A DNA stretch of 6,640 bases from Fructobacillus evanidus (GCF_963580165.1 NZ_CAUZLM010000018.1:1-6640), one strand, 5' to 3'; positions 1 to 4,981 are shown, counted from the first letter of the stretch. Program-made: numbers and translations. Notes: generated from the sequence alone by a model not told the origin.

Positions 1-579
1 ATTGCTGTTTCCAGTGTTGTTATCACCACTGTTGTTTAATCCGGTGTTGCTGTTTCCAGTGTTGTTGTCACCACTGTTGTTTGATCCAGCGTTGCTGTTT
101 CCAGTGTTGTTGTCACCACTGTTGTTTGATCCAGCGTTGCTGTTTCCAGTGTTGTTGTCACCATGGTTGTTGTTTCCATGGTTATCATTTCCACTGTTGT
201 TTGATCCGGCATTGCTGTTTCCAGTGTTGTTATCACCACTGTTGTTTGATCCAGCGTTGCTGTTTCCAGTGTTGTTATCACCACTGTTGTTTGATCCAGC
301 GTTGCTGTTTCCAGTGTTGTTATCACCACTGTTGTTTAATCCGGTGTTGCTGTTTCCAGTGTTGTTGTCACCACTGTTGTTTGATCCAGCGTTGCTGTTT
401 CCAGTGTTGTTATCACCACTGTTGTTTGATCCGGTGTTGCTGTTTCCGGTGTTGTTATCACCACTGTTGTTTGATCCAGCGTTGCTGTTTCCAGTGTTGT
501 TATCACCACTGTTGTTTGATCCAGCATTGCTGTTTCCAGTGTTGTTATCACCAGTGTTATTAGTTCCGTTATTATCGAT
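1..579 (-). repeat. 45-bp tandem repeat array (15-residue unit, 5-residue sub-unit) inside the lectin gene
   Basis: On the plus strand the codon pair tcc-agt (once tcc-ggt) recurs at 10, 55, 100, 145, 220, 265, 310, 355, 400, 445, 490 and 535. That is a 45-bp period with one 75-bp interval. Read on the coding strand the unit is GNSNAGSNNSGDNNT, itself three pentads of the form G-x-N/S-N-x. The 75-bp interval (145-220) holds two extra pentads containing His (GNNNH, GNDNH), so the ancestral unit is 15 bp. Between 547 and 579 the repeat decays into the junction with the lectin domain. The array continues past the left edge. Long plus-strand readings through it are artefacts of repeat composition. 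Confidence 0.95.
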
Positions 580-1422
580 ACCGTTATTGCCGTTACTGTC
601 CGTAGCTATGGTATATTGAAAACTATTAAATTTAAACTGATTGGCACCATAACTCTCTCCGGTAGATCCTACTAAGAACATGGTAAGCGAGTTATTCTTA
701 ATATATTTAGAAACGTTTACTGACAATTTTTGCCCTTGGGCATTCATGGATAAAATTTTAGTATTTCCGTCATAAGTAACTTCTAAATCTGACCAATTAG
801 GAGAAATGCCTGTTATGTTTGTATAATTTTTATTATCTGAGTGTACTTGCCCATAAGAATCCGTGTAAATAAAATCCATATTAGGTTTTGAAGAAGCATC
901 TGCCAGAGCAGAACCATTTGGAGTTGAATTATTATAAGTATCTAATTTAATACCAAATGCATTAGATAAATTTCCGATTCCAAAAGAATTACCCTGGTCA
1001 CCTAATTGACCTATGCCGGCATCAGCAAATCCAAACGCAACACCATCGCCCCCTCCTAAATATATCTGGCCAGAAAAAACAAAGCTTTGGCTCATGTCTA
1101 TTTTTGTCTTCAGTGAAACTGAGCCAACTTGACTTTTAGCACTAGGAGTTAACTGATAAATGTTATTTTTATTTAAAAATGTTGCATCTCCATAATATGA
1201 AAAATAATGATTAAACTGACTAGGATCTACTGTTCTATATCCTACTTCTGCAGCTGAAGCGACTACTTGAGTATCTGGAAATCCTATACTTTGGCTACTG
1301 ACAACAATCGGAGCTAGTCCAACCAAAAAAAAGGTACTGGCAAAAATCCACATCTTTCCACTTTTATACATTTTAAAGTTTTTAGTAACTTTATTAGCTC
1401 TAGAAATTATATTTCTTTTCAT
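1..1422 (-). CDS. Secreted L-type lectin-domain surface protein with Asn-rich repeats, C-terminus cut by window edge
   Basis: The frame is open for 474 codons from an ATG at 1422 to base 1 with no stop, so the C-terminus lies outside. The start follows AGGAGG (1432-1437) by 9 nt. Residues 17-25 (KMYKSGKMW) fit the KxYKxGKxW signal-peptide motif of the accessory Sec (SecA2/SecY2) class. A hydrophobic core follows, with likely cleavage after ASA at 55-57. Residues about 61-273 read as a bacterial legume-like lectin: GGGDGVAFGF with Asp126, then FGIKLDTYNN with Asp161 and Asn164/165, positions that in the family bind metal and sugar, and NWSDLEVTYDG near the end. From about residue 279 the protein is Gly/Asn/Ser/Thr/Asp repeats, probably a stalk. 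I infer an exported carbohydrate-binding adhesin. An LPxTG anchor may lie beyond the edge. Lectin and export calls are strong; the ligand is unknown. Confidence 0.88.
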   Translation of the reverse strand, partial: MKRNIISRANKVTKNFKMYKSGKMWIFASTFFLVGLAPIVVSSQSIGFPDTQVVASAAEVGYRTVDPSQFNHYFSYYGDATFLNKNNIYQLTPSAKSQVGSVSLKTKIDMSQSFVFSGQIYLGGGDGVAFGFADAGIGQLGDQGNSFGIGNLSNAFGIKLDTYNNSTPNGSALADASSKPNMDFIYTDSYGQVHSDNKNYTNITGISPNWSDLEVTYDGNTKILSMNAQGQKLSVNVSKYIKNNSLTMFLVGSTGESYGANQFKFNSFQYTIATDSNGNNGIDNNGTNNTGDNNTGNSNAGSNNSGDNNTGNSNAGSNNSGDNNTGNSNTGSNNSGDNNTGNSNAGSNNSGDNNTGNSNTGLNNSGDNNTGNSNAGSNNSGDNNTGNSNAGSNNSGDNNTGNSNAGSNNSGNDNHGNNNHGDNNTGNSNAGSNNSGDNNTGNSNAGSNNSGDNNTGNSNTGLNNSGDNNTGNSN

Positions 1423-1505
1423 AACATATAGCCTCCTAAATATAGCTTTTATAACATATACTTCGTTTTCAATTATAAATTTTACTATAAGGTCCGTATT
1501 GTTTC

Positions 1506-1533
1506 TATATAATATTTTTTATTATCTTGTTAA
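1506..1533 (-). promoter_or_regulatory. Candidate promoter of the lectin gene
   Basis: On the minus strand TTAACA (1533-1528) and TATATA (1511-1506) are separated by 16 nt. This would give a leader of roughly 75 nt before the ATG at 1422. The surroundings are very AT-rich, so other hexamer pairs are possible. Confidence 0.35.
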
Positions 1534-1570
1534 GTAATTATATACGGCGAATTATCGATGAATTTACAAC

Positions 1571-1609
1571 TGAAGGGCAACAATCTTGATAAATAAAAAA
1601 GCCCCTTCA
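1571..1609. repeat. Imperfect inverted repeat (TGAAGGGC / GCCCCTTCA)
   Basis: The arms at 1571-1578 and 1601-1609 pair with one bulged C around a 22-nt AT-rich spacer. Read on the minus strand the outer arm runs directly into TTTTTT, like half of a terminator. It lies at the border between the lectin gene's upstream region and a stretch of broken genes, so it may be a remnant of a terminator or element end. Confidence 0.3.
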
Positions 1610-1667
1610 TTCAACTTTCTCGTAAAATAGAATTTTTCTAGAAAAATCACATGAAAAGAGTTTTTCA

Positions 1668-1760
1668 ATGAATAAGTATAGACCTCCTACAACATTTGAA
1701 CGTAATCGTATAGATATTTTACATAATAAAGGCTTTTCAATTGGAAAAGTACAAGTTTAA
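1668..1760 (+). pseudogene. Remnant of a transposase-like HTH N-terminus
   Basis: ATG at 1668 opens 30 codons, including PPTTFERNRIDILHNKGFSIGKV, before TAA at 1758. The pattern of a T-F-E-R box, then I..L...GFSIGKV, resembles the first helices of the HTH in IS30-type transposases. In the same frame after the stop, KDRKNGLIRIYSKNMAPNILYT follows until another stop, so the remainder looks degraded. There is no good ribosome binding site. The family assignment is by eye and weak; it could be another HTH protein fragment. That it is a non-functional fragment is more secure than its name. Confidence 0.35.
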
Positions 1761-1862
1761 AAAGATAGAAAAAATGGCTTGATTAGAATTTATTCAAAGA
1801 ATATGGCTCCAAATATTTTATACACGTAATTCGTCCTTAATTCTTGATGTAGGATCCTAAAC

Positions 1863-2069
1863 ATGATACATCTGAAATTAATTTGTATACAAAATAATTT
1901 GTTTCTGCTGTATACTTTGGTGAAATCCATGTTCAGGAGTGAGATAACTTTTACTTATTTTATAACACCAATATCATTAGCTTTAACTTATCGAGAAACT
2001 AAAAAATTAACAGCTAGTATTGTTCAACATGTATTGATGAATACTATAGCATCAATTCCTTTTTTATAA
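1863..2069 (+). pseudogene. C-terminal fragment of a CPBP (CAAX/Abi) family intramembrane protease
   Basis: The 68-codon reading ends with FTYFITPISLALTYRET, KKLTASIVQHVLMN and TIASIPFL. This matches the last conserved block of CPBP membrane proteases: a hydrophobic helix, a Tyr/Arg-x-Thr turn, then His-x3-Asn (here H-V-L-M-N). The earlier catalytic motifs (EExxxR and FxxxH) are absent, and family members are usually above 200 residues, so only the tail survives. The first 25 or so residues are not convincing CPBP sequence and no ribosome binding site precedes the ATG. In Lactobacillales these proteases often sit in bacteriocin or immunity regions; nothing of such a locus remains here. Confidence 0.55.
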
Positions 2070-2100
2070 TGATTATTCAAAATTAGGAAGAGAACACCTT

Positions 2101-2241
2101 ATGAACTGTAAATATTTCGGATTTTCATTTTATTATCATAATGTGGGACCTCTTGGCTATCCTGAAACATCAAAAAAAGATCCAATTCACTGTCCTAATT
2201 GTGGTAAATTAGTGGCTCAAAAGAAAACTGGCGGTTGGTAG
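2101..2241 (+). CDS. 46-residue cysteine-containing (zinc-ribbon-like) microprotein
   Basis: ATG at 2101 opens 46 codons to TAG at 2239. A weak AGGAAGAG (2083-2090) lies 10 nt upstream. The protein begins MNCKYFGFSFYYHNVG and ends with IHCPNCGKLVAQKKTGGW. The CPNCG knuckle at about residues 31-35 is typical of zinc ribbons, with Cys3 and the nearby histidines as possible further ligands. One complete CxxC alone would not form a standard ribbon, so a dimer or a truncated parent are both possible. It starts 31 nt after the CPBP fragment and may be the last piece of the same decaying region. No function is assigned. Confidence 0.45.
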   Translation: MNCKYFGFSFYYHNVGPLGYPETSKKDPIHCPNCGKLVAQKKTGGW

Positions 2242-2302
2242 GAAACTACTCCGTCTTAAAAAAATCTTCATCCAGATAGCTAAAATAAAATTTACTTAAC
2301 AT

Positions 2303-2432
2303 AATGTACGTTGTCCGAATAACCGTACAGCCTATGTATGCCTTACGTACAGAAAATGAGGTTAATTTTGTCGGTTTCACCTGTTGTACGTAACGCTTCC
2401 GTACAACGTACGTATGCTGTACGGAAGTACGT
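2303..2432. repeat. Cluster of eight GTAC-centred sites with nested inverted repeats
   Basis: GTAC occurs at 2306, 2325, 2347, 2386, 2401, 2408, 2419 and 2427, mostly as (T)GTACG or CGTACA. Two arrangements stand out. TGTACG/CGTACA flank 13 nt (2305-2329). A perfect 10-bp inverted repeat CTTCCGTACA/TGTACGGAAG (2396-2405 and 2418-2427) surrounds a 12-nt centre that itself contains ACGTACGT. The cluster lies 110-240 bp upstream of the XRE regulator start. It could be an operator array or a site-specific recombination (res-type) site that has lost its recombinase. The sequence alone does not decide. Confidence 0.6.
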
Positions 2433-2540
2433 ATTTATTGATAAAAAGTTTAAACATTTTGGTGTTTTCAGCGGGGTAAGAAGCACTTGCTTTTATTATT
2501 TAATGTTTCACTGCATAATAAATTTTAGAGGATGAGATTT

Positions 2541-3035
2541 ATGAAATTTGGGGAACATTTAAAGCGAGTACGCCAACAAAAAAAGATGTCACAGCAAACA
2601 TTAGCTAATTTATTGTTTGTGACTAGGCAGACCGTTTCCCATTGGGAGAATGGAAAAAATTATCCTGATTTTAATTTATTAATTCGTCTAGCTGATATTT
2701 TGGATTTATCACTCGATGAGTTGTTAAGAGAGGATGAAGAAATGAAAGATAGTTTTACGAAAAAAGATGTTCAAAGCTTTTTTAAACCCATTTATCGTTG
2801 GTTATTATTAGTTGATTTATGTTTTGCAATCGTTTTAATTTTTGAGGCATCAAATGTCATTCGATTGACGATTTGGGGATTCTTTCCAGTGGTGGTGGGA
2901 AGTCTTACCTTAAGCCATGTTCTTTCTCAATTAAAGCGATTAGATCATCAATATCAATTTGATATGTATTACGCTTGGCAAAAGCGTATTGAAAAAATAG
3001 TTAATTTGGTTCATAAAAAATTTTTTAGAGGCTAG
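2541..3035 (+). CDS. XRE-family HTH regulator with two C-terminal membrane segments
   Basis: The start is ATG 2541, giving 164 residues, because AGAGG (2527-2531) then sits 9 nt upstream; the in-frame ATG at 2532 abuts that site. Residues about 3-62 are a Cro/CI-type HTH: FGEHLKRVRQQKKMSQQTLA, then VTRQTVSHWENGKNYPD as recognition helix and turn, then LLIRLADILDLSLDELL. An acidic linker follows. Residues about 86-103 and 107-128 are hydrophobic and would form a membrane hairpin, followed by a basic tail ending KKFFRG. I infer a membrane-tethered DNA-binding protein that may sense an envelope or ligand signal. It stands alone, with no same-strand partner gene downstream. Its target is unknown; the GTAC cluster upstream is one candidate. 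The HTH call is firm. Confidence 0.88.
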   Translation: MKFGEHLKRVRQQKKMSQQTLANLLFVTRQTVSHWENGKNYPDFNLLIRLADILDLSLDELLREDEEMKDSFTKKDVQSFFKPIYRWLLLVDLCFAIVLIFEASNVIRLTIWGFFPVVVGSLTLSHVLSQLKRLDHQYQFDMYYAWQKRIEKIVNLVHKKFFRG

Positions 3036-3131
3036 GTGGATGAAAAGACATTTAGGAAAATGGGATAAATTATAAAAGTAATAACAAAATAAATAACGGC
3101 TGATAAAAGATCTTTTGCAAGGGTATTATTT

Positions 3132-3254
3132 ATGAAAAAGGAAATGCACAATAACAAAGAAAATCATCGCCAAATCAAATGCAGAACGACCTGCCGATTC
3201 ATAAATTTGTCCAAAATATCTCTTCTCCTAGGGGGCTTGTTGCCTGTAGTCTAG
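3132..3254 (+). CDS. Doubtful 40-residue peptide
   Basis: ATG at 3132 has AAGGG (3119-3123) 8 nt upstream and opens 40 codons: a polar, basic N-terminal half (MKKEMHNNKENHRQIK) and a hydrophobic end (ISLLLGGLLPVV). The stop codon lies within the 14-bp palindrome at 3246-3259. I do not recognise it. The length, basic head and hydrophobic tail would allow a small membrane peptide, but such a reading can easily arise by chance, and the opposite strand also has a short open stretch here. Confidence 0.2.
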   Translation: MKKEMHNNKENHRQIKCRTTCRFINLSKISLLLGGLLPVV

Positions 3255-3259
3255 ACTAC
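3246..3259. repeat. 14-bp perfect palindrome GTAGTCTAGACTAC
   Basis: The palindrome ends 2 nt before the -35 hexamer of the antitoxin RNA promoter. That position suits an operator or a weak upstream terminator hairpin, since TTTT follows at 3260-3263. No binding protein can be named. Confidence 0.5.
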
Positions 3260-3261
3260 TT

Positions 3262-3290
3262 TTCACCTTTTTGAAAATAGATGATATAAT
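3262..3290 (+). promoter_or_regulatory. Promoter of the antitoxin RNA
   Basis: TTCACC (3262-3267) and a perfect TATAAT (3285-3290) are separated by 17 nt. This predicts initiation near 3296-3298, where the paired repeat begins. A strong constitutive promoter is expected for a type I antitoxin. Confidence 0.75.
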
Positions 3291-3296
3291 AAAATC

Positions 3297-3361
3297 AGGT
3301 TAAAAAGAATGCAGGTGCAAACCTCTATTCTTAAGCCCCGCCGGCTAGCGGGGCTTTTTTT
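3297..3361 (+). ncRNA. Par RNAII-like antitoxin RNA (about 65 nt)
   Basis: From the predicted start just downstream of TATAAT (3285-3290) to the end of the T-run, the transcript is about 65 nt, the length known for pAD1 par RNAII. It carries AGGTTAAAAAGAATG (3297-3311) and GGTGCAAACCTC (3314-3325). These recur at 3528-3542 (identical) and 3548-3559 (one mismatch) over the toxin translation start. Because the toxin is read from the other strand, both segments are antisense to its mRNA. The terminator loop carries GGCUAG, complementary to CUAGCC in the toxin terminator loop, and contains a YUNR-type CUAG. I infer that this RNA binds toxin mRNA at loop and repeats and blocks its translation. Confidence 0.75.
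3333..3361 (+). terminator. Intrinsic terminator of the antitoxin RNA
   Basis: AAGCCCCGC (3333-3341) pairs with GCGGGGCTT (3348-3356) around a 6-nt loop, and the T-run extends to 3361. The stem is perfect and GC-rich. The loop probably doubles as the kissing element for the toxin RNA. Confidence 0.9.
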
Positions 3362-3390
3362 ATTGCTTTCGTTTTAAAAAGAAGTTAACT

Positions 3391-3419
3391 AAAAAGCCCC
3401 GACTGGCTAGTGTCGAGGC
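3391..3419 (-). terminator. Intrinsic terminator of the toxin mRNA
   Basis: On the minus strand GCCTCGAC (3419-3412) pairs with GTCGGGGC (3403-3396), with one G-T pair, around loop ACTAGCCA. TTTTT follows (3395-3391). It begins 8 nt after the toxin stop. Its plus-strand sequence is a diverged copy of the antitoxin terminator (shared AAGCCCCG and GGCTAG), so the two RNA loops are complementary. Confidence 0.85.
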
Positions 3420-3427
3420 ACATGTGA

Positions 3428-3547
3428 CTAGTCCTTATGGATCTGCCACTTTCGCAACTTAGTTAATGCTAAATCAATTAATACAGCGATTAATACTGGT
3501 CGTAGCACGATCAAAGACAGTTGCAATAGGTTAAAAAGAATGTCCAA
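3428..3547 (-). CDS. Fst/par-like type I toxin peptide (39 residues)
   Basis: Minus-strand TTG at 3547 has a perfect AAAGGAGG (3563-3556) 8 nt upstream and opens 39 codons to TAG. The peptide begins MDILFNLLQLSLIVLRP and continues VLIAVLIDLAL then TKLRKWQIHKD. It is one hydrophobic membrane span (about 3-28) with a central Pro17 and a short charged tail, the general plan of Fst-family toxins, which insert in the membrane and kill cells that lose the plasmid. The primary sequence is not a close match to Fst as I remember it. The assignment rests mainly on context: convergent 65-nt RNA, paired repeats over the start, and matched terminators. Repeat pairing with the antitoxin would occlude both ribosome binding site and start codon. 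The TTG start would lower its synthesis. Confidence 0.72.
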   Translation of the reverse strand: MDILFNLLQLSLIVLRPVLIAVLIDLALTKLRKWQIHKD

Positions 3548-3559
3548 GGTGCGAACCTC
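3528..3559. repeat. Direct repeats pairing toxin mRNA with antitoxin RNA (DRa/DRb-like)
   Basis: AGGTTAAAAAGAATG at 3528-3542 is identical to 3297-3311, and GGTGCGAACCTC at 3548-3559 matches 3314-3325 in 11 of 12 positions. On the toxin strand the second block includes most of the Shine-Dalgarno sequence, and the first covers codons 2-7. Conservation of both blocks across 230 bp of otherwise unrelated sequence indicates selection for RNA pairing. Confidence 0.85.
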
Positions 3560-3589
3560 CTTTCCCGATGTCTAACTACAACACCATAG

Positions 3590-3616
3590 CTAATATTTTA
3601 CAGGAAGACCGTTCAA
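3590..3616 (-). promoter_or_regulatory. Candidate toxin mRNA promoter
   Basis: On the minus strand TTGAAC (3616-3611) and TATTAG (3595-3590) are 15 nt apart, a weak pair. Initiation near 3583 would give a 5' leader of about 36 nt and an mRNA of roughly 190 nt to the terminator, close to the size of pAD1 RNAI. Other AT-rich -10 candidates lie nearby. Confidence 0.3.
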
Positions 3617-3775
3617 AAGACTCTCGATAAAATCATCTACATGAAATGGCCTAGCTGAAAACCATCCAACTAACACTTTTTCCTACTGAAAAAACAAAAA
3701 GTTTTACCTCTAATTCAATAACAAGATAATCAACAAAAAAGAATATAAAATGAACTTTGTGAAAAAAACATATCC
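3617..3775. other. Gene-free AT-rich stretch
   Basis: I see no coding region with a start signal on either strand. A small inverted repeat (ACTTTTT/AAAAAGT, about 3677-3704) is the only structure noticed. Confidence 0.5.
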
Positions 3776-3812
3776 GGGGATTGGGGCAACGCCCCAAAGT
3801 TTACCCCCTTTT
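3776..3812. other. GC-rich hairpin, possible origin of transfer
   Basis: TTGGGGC-AAC-GCCCCAA (3781-3797) is a perfect 7-bp stem with a 3-nt loop, preceded by CCGGGGA and followed by AGTTTACCCCC. It stands out in an AT-rich non-coding region. There is no T-run on either side, so it is a poor terminator. A short GC-rich inverted repeat beside an asymmetric sequence is the usual form of a relaxase-recognised oriT. No relaxase gene is in the window, and I cannot place a nick site. Confidence 0.35.
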
Positions 3813-3841
3813 CTGTTAGCAGATGAAAGGGTAATTTAAGA

Positions 3842-3859
3842 CATGTGACTAGTCACATG
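3842..3859. repeat. 18-bp perfect palindrome CATGTGACTAGTCACATG
   Basis: The palindrome is perfect over 18 bp. Fourteen bases (ACATGTGACTAGTC, 3841-3854) recur at 3420-3433, over the toxin stop codon and the start of its terminator. Its TGTGA/TCACA half-sites recall Crp/Fnr-type operators, but with a 4-bp rather than 6-bp centre. It may be a protein binding site; no partner can be identified. Confidence 0.6.
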
Positions 3860-4084
3860 CTAAACTTGCAAAAAGGATAGCCTTTAATTTTAAACAACAC
3901 TTGTTGCATTATTTTAAACCTTTTTCAATCACTTATTTTTAATGACAAACACTAACTAATTTTGATTATTTCACAAGCAAAATACTAAGAAATTAAAAAG
4001 CAAGTTCATCAAATAACACTAAATATCAAAAAAAGAAATTAATAAAACAGTCAAAATACGAAATTAATTTTGACTTTCAAACTC
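3860..4084. other. Gene-free AT-rich stretch upstream of the structured RNA region
   Basis: No coding region is supported. Somewhere here should lie the promoter for the downstream structured RNA. The best pair I find is TTGATT (3963-3968) with TACTAA 15 nt later, which is poor, so the 5' end of that RNA is uncertain. Confidence 0.45.
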
Positions 4085-4565
4085 AACCCTGCCAAGGGCA
4101 GCAAGTTGTTGTGAGCAGAGAGAGCCCTTAAGTAAAATCTCAAAATTGAGAATACTTATGGGCTTTTCCAAGGTATAGCTAAGAGCCATCGCTTTGGTCA
4201 AGTCGCTAACACCGTTTAAAGAGCATTCTGCCCACTCTCCCGTCTTTTTCGGGTTATGCTTAGCCAGACTTCCACTCTGAGCTTAAAACGCCTCTCAGAG
4301 CCTCCTAGGTGCTAATCTAGGAGCCACTACTTTGCCAATCACTTGCTGGGCGAGCTAACCCATGTCCAATTATTCATTGCCCAGTTGAACGCTACTTCAA
4401 CCTTTGGACGTGGTTTGGTCGCTATTTGCAAGCCACCTGACGGGTACACGCCTGTCCCGTTTCAATCTTATAGGGTAACGGCCCAAAGGAAAGCAAAAGC
4501 CGTCACAGCAACTAAAAAAGATGACTGCATAAATTACTTGCAGTCATCCAAAATAATCTTTTTGG

Positions 4566-4593
4566 TTGAAATTTTGTCTCCAGATAGTATAAT
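4566..4593 (+). promoter_or_regulatory. Near-consensus internal promoter
   Basis: TTGAAA (4566-4571) and a perfect TATAAT (4588-4593) are separated by 16 nt, the best promoter by eye in the window apart from the antitoxin one. No open reading frame with a ribosome binding site follows before the terminator at 4675-4713. Confidence 0.65.
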
Positions 4594-4599
4594 TGTAAC

Positions 4600-4713
4600 T
4601 ATTCGAGGAACAGTATCTTATGTTCTGTCCCTTTAAAAACAAATGCAAGTAGCTGCTTCCTCAGTTACTGTGCAGGCCACTAAACCTCTTGCCGGAGATT
4701 TAGTGGCCTTTTT
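4600..4713 (+). ncRNA. Candidate small RNA of about 115 nt
   Basis: The promoter at 4566-4593 and the terminator at 4675-4713 bracket about 115 nt without a plausible gene. Within it GAACA/TGTTC (about 4608-4625) and an imperfect AGTA-CTG/CAG-TACT pairing (about 4649-4670) could form two hairpins before the terminator. It could be an independent small RNA or a 3' sub-transcript of the larger structured RNA. No target is evident. Confidence 0.45.
4675..4713 (+). terminator. Strong intrinsic terminator of the structured RNA region
   Basis: GGCCACTAAA (4675-4684) pairs perfectly with TTTAGTGGCC (4699-4708) around a 14-nt loop, followed by TTTTT. The T-run is only on the plus strand, which fixes the direction of the preceding transcript. 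Confidence 0.92.
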
Positions 4714-4870
4714 ATTTTAATGTAAATAAATTTTTACAAAAGAATTTTATCAACAAACAAATCATTTATATGCTTCAAAAATCAATTGGAAACTCTATAT
4801 CGTTGATATTAAATCTTCATCTAACCGTTGTCAAATGCCATTTTTCATATGTAGTAATTTTTTATTAACT
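4714..4870. other. Gene-free AT-rich spacer
   Basis: This lies between the RNA terminator and the partition repeats. I see no coding region or convincing structure, apart from one stray TATGTAGTA at about 4848, which resembles the repeat unit downstream. Confidence 0.5.
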
Positions 4871-4927
4871 ATATGTAGTGCAATAGTTAAATAGTATAGT
4901 AGTTTAATAGTATAATAGTAATATAGC
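4871..4927. repeat. parS: ATAGTA-type repeat array 1 (candidate parS)
   Basis: Variants of ATAGTA/ATAGTT/TATAGT recur about every 7-11 bp over 57 bp (ATAGTT, ATAGTA, TATAGT, AATAGT, AATAGTA, ATATAG). Short AT-rich repeats directly upstream of parA are the usual centromere for ParA systems whose partner is a ribbon-helix-helix protein. Units are degenerate and their borders approximate. Confidence 0.6.
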
Positions 4928-4981
4928 TAATTTTATGAACAAGGTTGTGACTCAAAAAGGACAAAACAACACTATTTTTTG

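Larger units (their letters stand above)
4085..4713 (+). ncRNA. Large structured non-coding RNA candidate, ROOL-like
   Basis: The stretch is richer in GC than its flanks and dense in hairpins. A composite hairpin pairs AGCCC/GGGCT, AAGTA/TACTT and CTCA/TGAG at 4123-4164. Others are CCCG/CGGG (4239-4253), CTCTGAG/CTCAGAG (4275-4300), CTCCTAG/CTAGGAG (4302-4323), CTGGGC/GCCCAG (4346-4384), ACGGG/CCCGT (4440-4460) and a 10-bp perfect stem at 4520-4548. A strong plus-strand terminator closes it. The one long plus-strand reading (4343-4636) starts at TTG without a placed ribosome binding site and is probably spurious. Very large structured RNAs of 500-650 nt, notably ROOL, are known from Lactobacillaceae plasmids and phages, and one is extremely abundant in Ligilactobacillus salivarius. 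Size and setting fit ROOL, but I have not aligned it. The 5' end is approximate, and the body may end near 4560. Confidence 0.5.

Noticed and set aside
2..619. Long plus-strand readings (Leu/Pro/Phe-rich and Cys/His-rich) and minus-strand Thr-rich readings through the repeat array
   Set aside because: They are shadows of the 45-bp repeat. The remaining minus-strand frame carries signal peptide, lectin domain and repeat unit continuously from an ATG with a ribosome binding site.
2338..2535. 65-codon plus-strand reading frame over the GTAC cluster
   Set aside because: There is no ribosome binding site, the composition is driven by GTAC repeats, and it overlaps the leader of the XRE gene.
3040..3075. 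11-codon plus-strand frame after the XRE gene
   Set aside because: It is too short, with a poor ribosome binding site and no recognisable feature.
3126..3227. Minus-strand open stretch ending in a hydrophobic tail (FDLAMIFFVIVHFLFHK), reminiscent of a small membrane toxin
   Set aside because: Its only in-frame starts leave about 12-15 residues and none has a ribosome binding site. It may be a decayed remnant but cannot be supported as a gene.
4343..4636. 97-codon plus-strand reading frame
   Set aside because: It has a TTG start with no ribosome binding site at working distance, no recognisable domain, and it spans several strong hairpins and a near-consensus promoter of a probable structured RNA.
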